Origin: Pseudomonas sp. AOB-7
Lineage (GTDB): Bacteria > Pseudomonadota > Gammaproteobacteria > Pseudomonadales > Pseudomonadaceae
NCBI RefSeq assembly: GCF_003696305.1
Contig: NZ_RFFK01000010.1
Location: 92,372-156,371, forward strand
Direction: 5' to 3'
Length of the DNA: 64,000 nt
Below, in pieces: positions 60,812 to 64,000 of the stretch; position 1 is the stretch's first letter; each line of letters begins with the position of its first letter. Below the pieces are notes generated by a model. It was not told the DNA's origin, did no database searches, and saw only the letters and a program-made list of their open reading frames with translations. The translations under genes were made by a program, and so were the position numbers.

Positions 60812-62149
60812 TCAGGCAGGAGGAGCAAGGAAATTGCGAAGCACGCCGCCTATGGTTTGAAGTGTCTCTTCGTTTTTGCTTATCAAATATTCGAAGATCT
60901 GTTTCTGTGTTGCCAACTTCTTTTGCTGAAGATAGTTGTGAAAGTCCTTGGCGCTTGTGAAATTTTTCCTACCCGTCACAAATGGGAAATCGTCGTCCGC
61001 CTGGCTATATGCGTAGATGGCTTTCTCAACGCTCTCAATGGGCACCATGTGAACACCGGGATGACCGAAGAATTTTTCGTTTTTCTGGTCCCCATCCAAG
61101 ATAGCAATTACCTCTTTTGGTGAAGATAGGAACTGCTCATGCTCGTTGTGCCCCATTAGCGTGGTTACCTGCGCTCCCCCACCAATGGGGATGATTTTGT
61201 AGCGAAAAAAAGTTTGAGGGCAGTATTTTTCTATTACGGCTTGAATAAAGCCAAGCAGCACCTGATCTTCCGTCAGAATGTATTTGTCCCATCCTAAGAA
61301 TCCGAAAAGACGCGCTTTCGCGAAGCTGTAGGACGTTGGGCTTATGGAAATATGCCCGCTGCTGCCCTCAATGTAAAAGAGCTCTTTCGACCAAAGCTGC
61401 CGCATCAGGGCAAGAGAATGTGTTGTAAATAGAATCTTGCGCCCGTACTGAGCACAAAAAGTTCTTAGCCACGCTGCTAGGTTTGCTTGAGCCGCCGTAT
61501 CCAGAGAAATATCTATTTCATCAATAACAATGAGCCTTGCAGGCCCTTTAATGGTTCGGTAAAGATTTATCAGGAAATATTCACCAGAACTCAAGTAGTC
61601 TTCTCGGATGTAGGTTCCGTCGGCCCTGACGACGGCGTAGTAGCTCTTTCCTTTAACGTTCACCTCTACCATGCTCGAGTAGCGTGTAGAGCCATATATT
61701 GCGGCAAGGAACGAAACGAGCTCCTCGGGATGGGCATGATTGCCAAGTGCAACTGCCCTGCGAATGTCCCGGTCAGCCTCGCTAGCACTTTTGAAGTAGT
61801 TGAAGCGTGTACCGTGGGGCATCGGCAGTTCGGCTGCGATGAGATCACGCAGTTCGGGTGGGATAGATCCTCTGCAGTTTAATGATCGAATTTTATCGTC
61901 ATACGCGAACACTATCTCAACACCGTCTACGGCATAGGTGATACGGCTATTAGGGGAGAACGCGTAGGGTGTTGCAGTCCTGACAAAAGTATCGGCACTA
62001 GCTAGGTTGCGCAACGCCCGAACCAAGGTCGTTTTACCAGCGCCATTTCGCCCTACCAAGCAAACCAGTCCAGGGGTTGATAGATCCAAATCCAATGTGA
62101 GACTAGTGACGTGTTGAATCGACTCGAGACTCACTTGGAGGCGATTCAT
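60812..62149 (-). CDS. ABC-type ATPase fused to TOPRIM/DUF4435-like domain (OLD-like retron effector)
   Basis: A 445-residue protein. The ATPase part has GRNGAGKTT (residues 33-41), an ABC signature YLSSGE (185-190), Walker B LIVIDE (206-211) and the switch His in FTTHS (241-245). The C-terminal third looks TOPRIM-like: ILTEDQVLLGFI (Glu294), IPIGGG and AILDGDQKNE (Asp352, Asp354), then ESVEKAIYAY. This ATPase-TOPRIM layout is that of OLD-family nucleases, several of which are retron effectors. Its ATG overlaps the RT stop by 4 bp, so both are made from one message. Confidence 0.85.
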   Translation of the reverse strand: MNRLQVSLESIQHVTSLTLDLDLSTPGLVCLVGRNGAGKTTLVRALRNLASADTFVRTATPYAFSPNSRITYAVDGVEIVFAYDDKIRSLNCRGSIPPELRDLIAAELPMPHGTRFNYFKSASEADRDIRRAVALGNHAHPEELVSFLAAIYGSTRYSSMVEVNVKGKSYYAVVRADGTYIREDYLSSGEYFLINLYRTIKGPARLIVIDEIDISLDTAAQANLAAWLRTFCAQYGRKILFTTHSLALMRQLWSKELFYIEGSSGHISISPTSYSFAKARLFGFLGWDKYILTEDQVLLGFIQAVIEKYCPQTFFRYKIIPIGGGAQVTTLMGHNEHEQFLSSPKEVIAILDGDQKNEKFFGHPGVHMVPIESVEKAIYAYSQADDDFPFVTGRKNFTSAKDFHNYLQQKKLATQKQIFEYLISKNEETLQTIGGVLRNFLAPPA

Positions 62150-63102
62150 TGAGCAGACCTGTGCAGGAAGCTATCAATGACGGTATTTCCAAACTTCGTC
62201 CTGAGTTTTTCTAGATAAGCCGGATCGGCTGCGTAGGCGTAACTGATAAATCCACTGAGCCTTTGCAGACCCTCTTCCATTCCCTCGCTTCGCTCCTCTC
62301 GAAATATCTTCGCCAATCGGGAGCGGTCTTTTACATAGAAGTAGAGCCAAGATTCCATCTTATTTCTAACGTCGCGATCAATAGCAATAGTGCCAGTGGG
62401 TAAAATTACAAGCCCCAGTAGCTTCACCTTTCGACCGATTGTAGTTAGCTTGCTTTTGCTCTGATTGAGAACAAAACCATCACCGAGCTCAACATTAAGG
62501 CAGCTCTCAATTACGTGACTAGCGTCTTCAATCGCTAGGCGATCTTCCGCAGAGATTATGATGTCATCAGCGTAGCGTGTGTATATCCATTGACGTTCGT
62601 TGCTAATTGCGGCCAATCGCTTATCGAATCCGAATAAGCAAGCATTACTCAATATGGGGGACGTCGAGTAGCCAATCGGCAGTTTGCCGTTGATGGTGAG
62701 AAGTCCAAGAATGTGCTCAATGTGCTCGGGTAGGTCCGAGACAGGGGTTGCGGCTCGATTAAGGACTGACCGTATTAGATCCGAAGTAATACTGTCGAAG
62801 AACCGTTCCAGATCGGTCTGAAAGAAGGCTCGGCTGTGTGCGTGGGGCGCGACAGCTTGTAGAAGCGTTGCTCCTTTACGATAGGCAAACGAGACCGATT
62901 GATCGACTGGAAGATAGTCAAGGAGGAAGCCACTGAGAAAGTGGTGAAACTCCTTTAGCGTTGGGGATGGCTTGTAAATGGTTCGCCTGTTCCAACGGAC
63001 GGAGCTGTAGTGTTCTTCGGGCTTCAGCGCCAAGAACTCTTCGAACCGATACTTCTCGTGATACATGGCATCGAACAGCTGGCGTAGCGGTCGTGGGTTC
63101 AT
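62146..63102 (-). CDS. retron-type reverse transcriptase
   Basis: A 318-residue reverse transcriptase. Motif A is FFQTDLERFFDS with Asp97, LPIGYSTSPILSN at 141-153 is the RT4 block, and motif C is RYADD (176-180). LLGLVILPTG (228-237) stands where retron RTs have VTGL. The C-terminal KMESWLYFYVKD...GLQRLSGFISYAYA resembles the retron RT thumb. No maturase or endonuclease domain is present, which argues against a group II intron. The size is typical of a retron RT. A structured msr-msd-like RNA lies just upstream. Confidence 0.88.
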   Translation of the reverse strand: MNPRPLRQLFDAMYHEKYRFEEFLALKPEEHYSSVRWNRRTIYKPSPTLKEFHHFLSGFLLDYLPVDQSVSFAYRKGATLLQAVAPHAHSRAFFQTDLERFFDSITSDLIRSVLNRAATPVSDLPEHIEHILGLLTINGKLPIGYSTSPILSNACLFGFDKRLAAISNERQWIYTRYADDIIISAEDRLAIEDASHVIESCLNVELGDGFVLNQSKSKLTTIGRKVKLLGLVILPTGTIAIDRDVRNKMESWLYFYVKDRSRLAKIFREERSEGMEEGLQRLSGFISYAYAADPAYLEKLRTKFGNTVIDSFLHRSAQ

Positions 63103-63118
63103 GGATCACTTACCTTGA

Positions 63119-63288
63119 GCTTCTCTTCGCGATTGAGGCGAATCGTAGCTGATTACATCCTGTAAATGGCACATACGAAATGCCCGGTCGGGCGTGAGCC
63201 TGCGACCGGGCATGCGTAAGTTGGATAAAACGCCCTACGTACCAGACATTAGACTGGAGCTACTCCTAGTCGCTGGCGTGAAAAAAGC
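63119..63288 (-). ncRNA. candidate retron msr-msd RNA
   Basis: Read on the minus strand toward the RT start at 63102. An a1-like GCTTTTTTCACGC (63288-63276) can pair with GCGAAGAGAAGC (63130-63119) as a2, with two G-U pairs and a small internal loop. Right after a1 comes AGCGA, with a candidate branching G at 63273. Short msr-like hairpins follow (GGAG-TAG-CTCC; CCAG...CTGG). A perfect 11-bp stem with a 12-base loop (63180-63213), extendable by TACG/CGTA, is msd-like. The order and position match retrons; the pairing of a1/a2 is modest. Confidence 0.62.
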
Positions 63289-63649
63289 GTAGCACGGCTA
63301 GATGTTGATAGGCAAACGACACCTGAGGATGAAATGCAGCCGGTTAGCTACATGCCTTAGAGATGGCCAGGATCGTCGGCGCAGTGGATCACAACCATTG
63401 GAATGGCTAGGCAGCCCCCCAGCACAGACGGGTCACAATCACTGGAACCGGTGGGCGGCATTACTGGAGTACACAGGGGGCCAAGGCAAATTCTTGGTTT
63501 CCGCGTTCTCAGGCTCAAAGAGCACTTTGTGGTCCATCTAGCGGATGCCCACTTTTGGCCGGCTCCAGCCAGTTACCGACAAACGAAACGCTAGGTTGCC
63601 ACCGCTGGTGACACTCTCCCCTTTCCAGAGCAGGGGTTCTAGCCCCCTC
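63289..63649. other. non-coding stretch between the retron unit and ardA leader
   Basis: No ORF with family support appears on either strand. It should contain the promoter for the retron RNA (minus strand), but no -35/-10 pair stands out. The sequence near 63361-63480 has short direct repeats (AATGG, TCACAA.CA.TGGAA), otherwise nothing clear. Confidence 0.4.
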
Positions 63650-63724
63650 AAAATCAAGAAAAATAGATGGTTTCCACCCGGCCGCTGCGCTGGGTGGAGC
63701 CTCCGCGATTTTTCCTGATTTTTT
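63650..63724. promoter_or_regulatory. nested inverted repeats upstream of ardA
   Basis: An outer arm AAAATCAAGAAAAAT (63650-63664) pairs with ATTTTTCCTGATTTT (63708-63722) with one mismatch. An inner CCACCC/GGGTGG stem (63674-63679, 63692-63697) lies inside. Folded single-stranded DNA of this kind serves as an early promoter for antirestriction genes on conjugative plasmids; that role here is inference. Confidence 0.6.
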
Positions 63725-63806
63725 CACGACCGCCTTAGTCGCCCTAGTCGGCAGGGGTTCATGCGCAGCGCAAGCGCAGAACCCTGAAGACGAAGGAGCG
63801 AAAGCC

Positions 63807-64000
63807 ATGAGCGAACACATCAGGATCTACGTTGCCGACCTGGCCGCCTACAACGCCGGTCACCTGCATGGCGTCTGGATCGACGCCACCCTGGAGCTGG
63901 ACGACATCCAGGAACAGGTCAGTGCCATGCTGGCAGCCTCACCGGTCGAGAGTGCAGAGGAATACGCCATTCACGACTTCGAGGGCTTCGACGGCTACCG
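63807..64000 (+). CDS. ardA: antirestriction protein ArdA (3' end beyond window)
   Basis: The first 64 codons are present. MSEHIRIYVADLAAYNAGHLHGVWIDA is the ArdA N-terminus, followed by an acidic segment (SPVESAEEYAIHDFEGFDGY). ArdA is a DNA mimic that blocks type I restriction enzymes during conjugative entry. GAAGGAG precedes ATG 63807. In an island that also encodes its own hsdMSR, it suggests an integrative conjugative element that must escape the next host's restriction. Confidence 0.92.
   Translation, partial: MSEHIRIYVADLAAYNAGHLHGVWIDATLELDDIQEQVSAMLAASPVESAEEYAIHDFEGFDGY

Noticed and set aside
63180..63213. Perfect hairpin read as a transcription terminator
   Set aside because: No T tract follows on either strand; its place just upstream of the RT fits an msd stem better.
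63515..63820. 101-codon minus-strand frame over the ardA leader
   Set aside because: It runs through the nested inverted repeats, lacks a ribosome site and overlaps the ardA start.

Overview
The window is the origin-proximal part of a high-GC Pseudomonas chromosome, followed by a horizontally acquired defence island. The gene order glyS-gmhB-plsC-gyrB-recF-dnaN-dnaA / rpmH-rnpA-yidD-yidC-mnmE-mnmG-rsmG-parA-parB-atpIBEFHAGDC-glmU-glmR-glmS is the classic Pseudomonas oriC neighbourhood. Perfect 16-bp parS sites, DnaA boxes and the protein sequences agree with this. The species cannot be fixed from these data. The proteins look closer to the P. aeruginosa/resinovorans side of the genus than to a distant relative.

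Layout. 1-9411: translation, lipid and replication genes, mostly on the minus strand reading away from oriC, with oriC between dnaA and rpmH. 9412-25630: rpmH to atpC on the plus strand, with a second AT-rich, DnaA-box-bearing gap between mnmE and mnmG. 25783-31880: amino-sugar genes (glmU, an M23-like protein, the DeoR-type regulator glmR, glmS), then a convergent map gene preceded by a ParD-like gene. 32102-41273: a cobalamin cluster. cobE-cobM read left. A B12 riboswitch and cobW-cobN-chelatase AAA-VWA-cobF read right. The chelatase AAA and VWA frames are joined by an A AAA AAG slippery site followed by a perfect hairpin, a textbook -1 frameshift signal. 41442-42780: a LysR regulator and a divergent SDR gene that is cut off mid-domain.

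42780-64000 is accessory DNA. One long minus-strand operon encodes HsdM-HsdS-McrB-McrC-Fic-HsdR and a phospholipase-D/SNF2-type helicase, most genes overlapping or nearly touching. Beyond a structured non-coding stretch and two small element-type genes lies a TIGR04141/DUF6119-like gene. Convergent to it is a two-gene reverse transcriptase + ABC ATPase/TOPRIM unit. Immediately upstream of the RT is a region with the architecture of a retron msr-msd RNA, so this unit is best read as a retron-type anti-phage system not previously named here. The window ends in ardA, an antirestriction gene typical of conjugative elements, preceded by nested hairpins resembling single-strand promoters. The island therefore combines restriction, modified-DNA restriction, abortive-type defence and antirestriction, probably within an integrative conjugative element that continues to the right.
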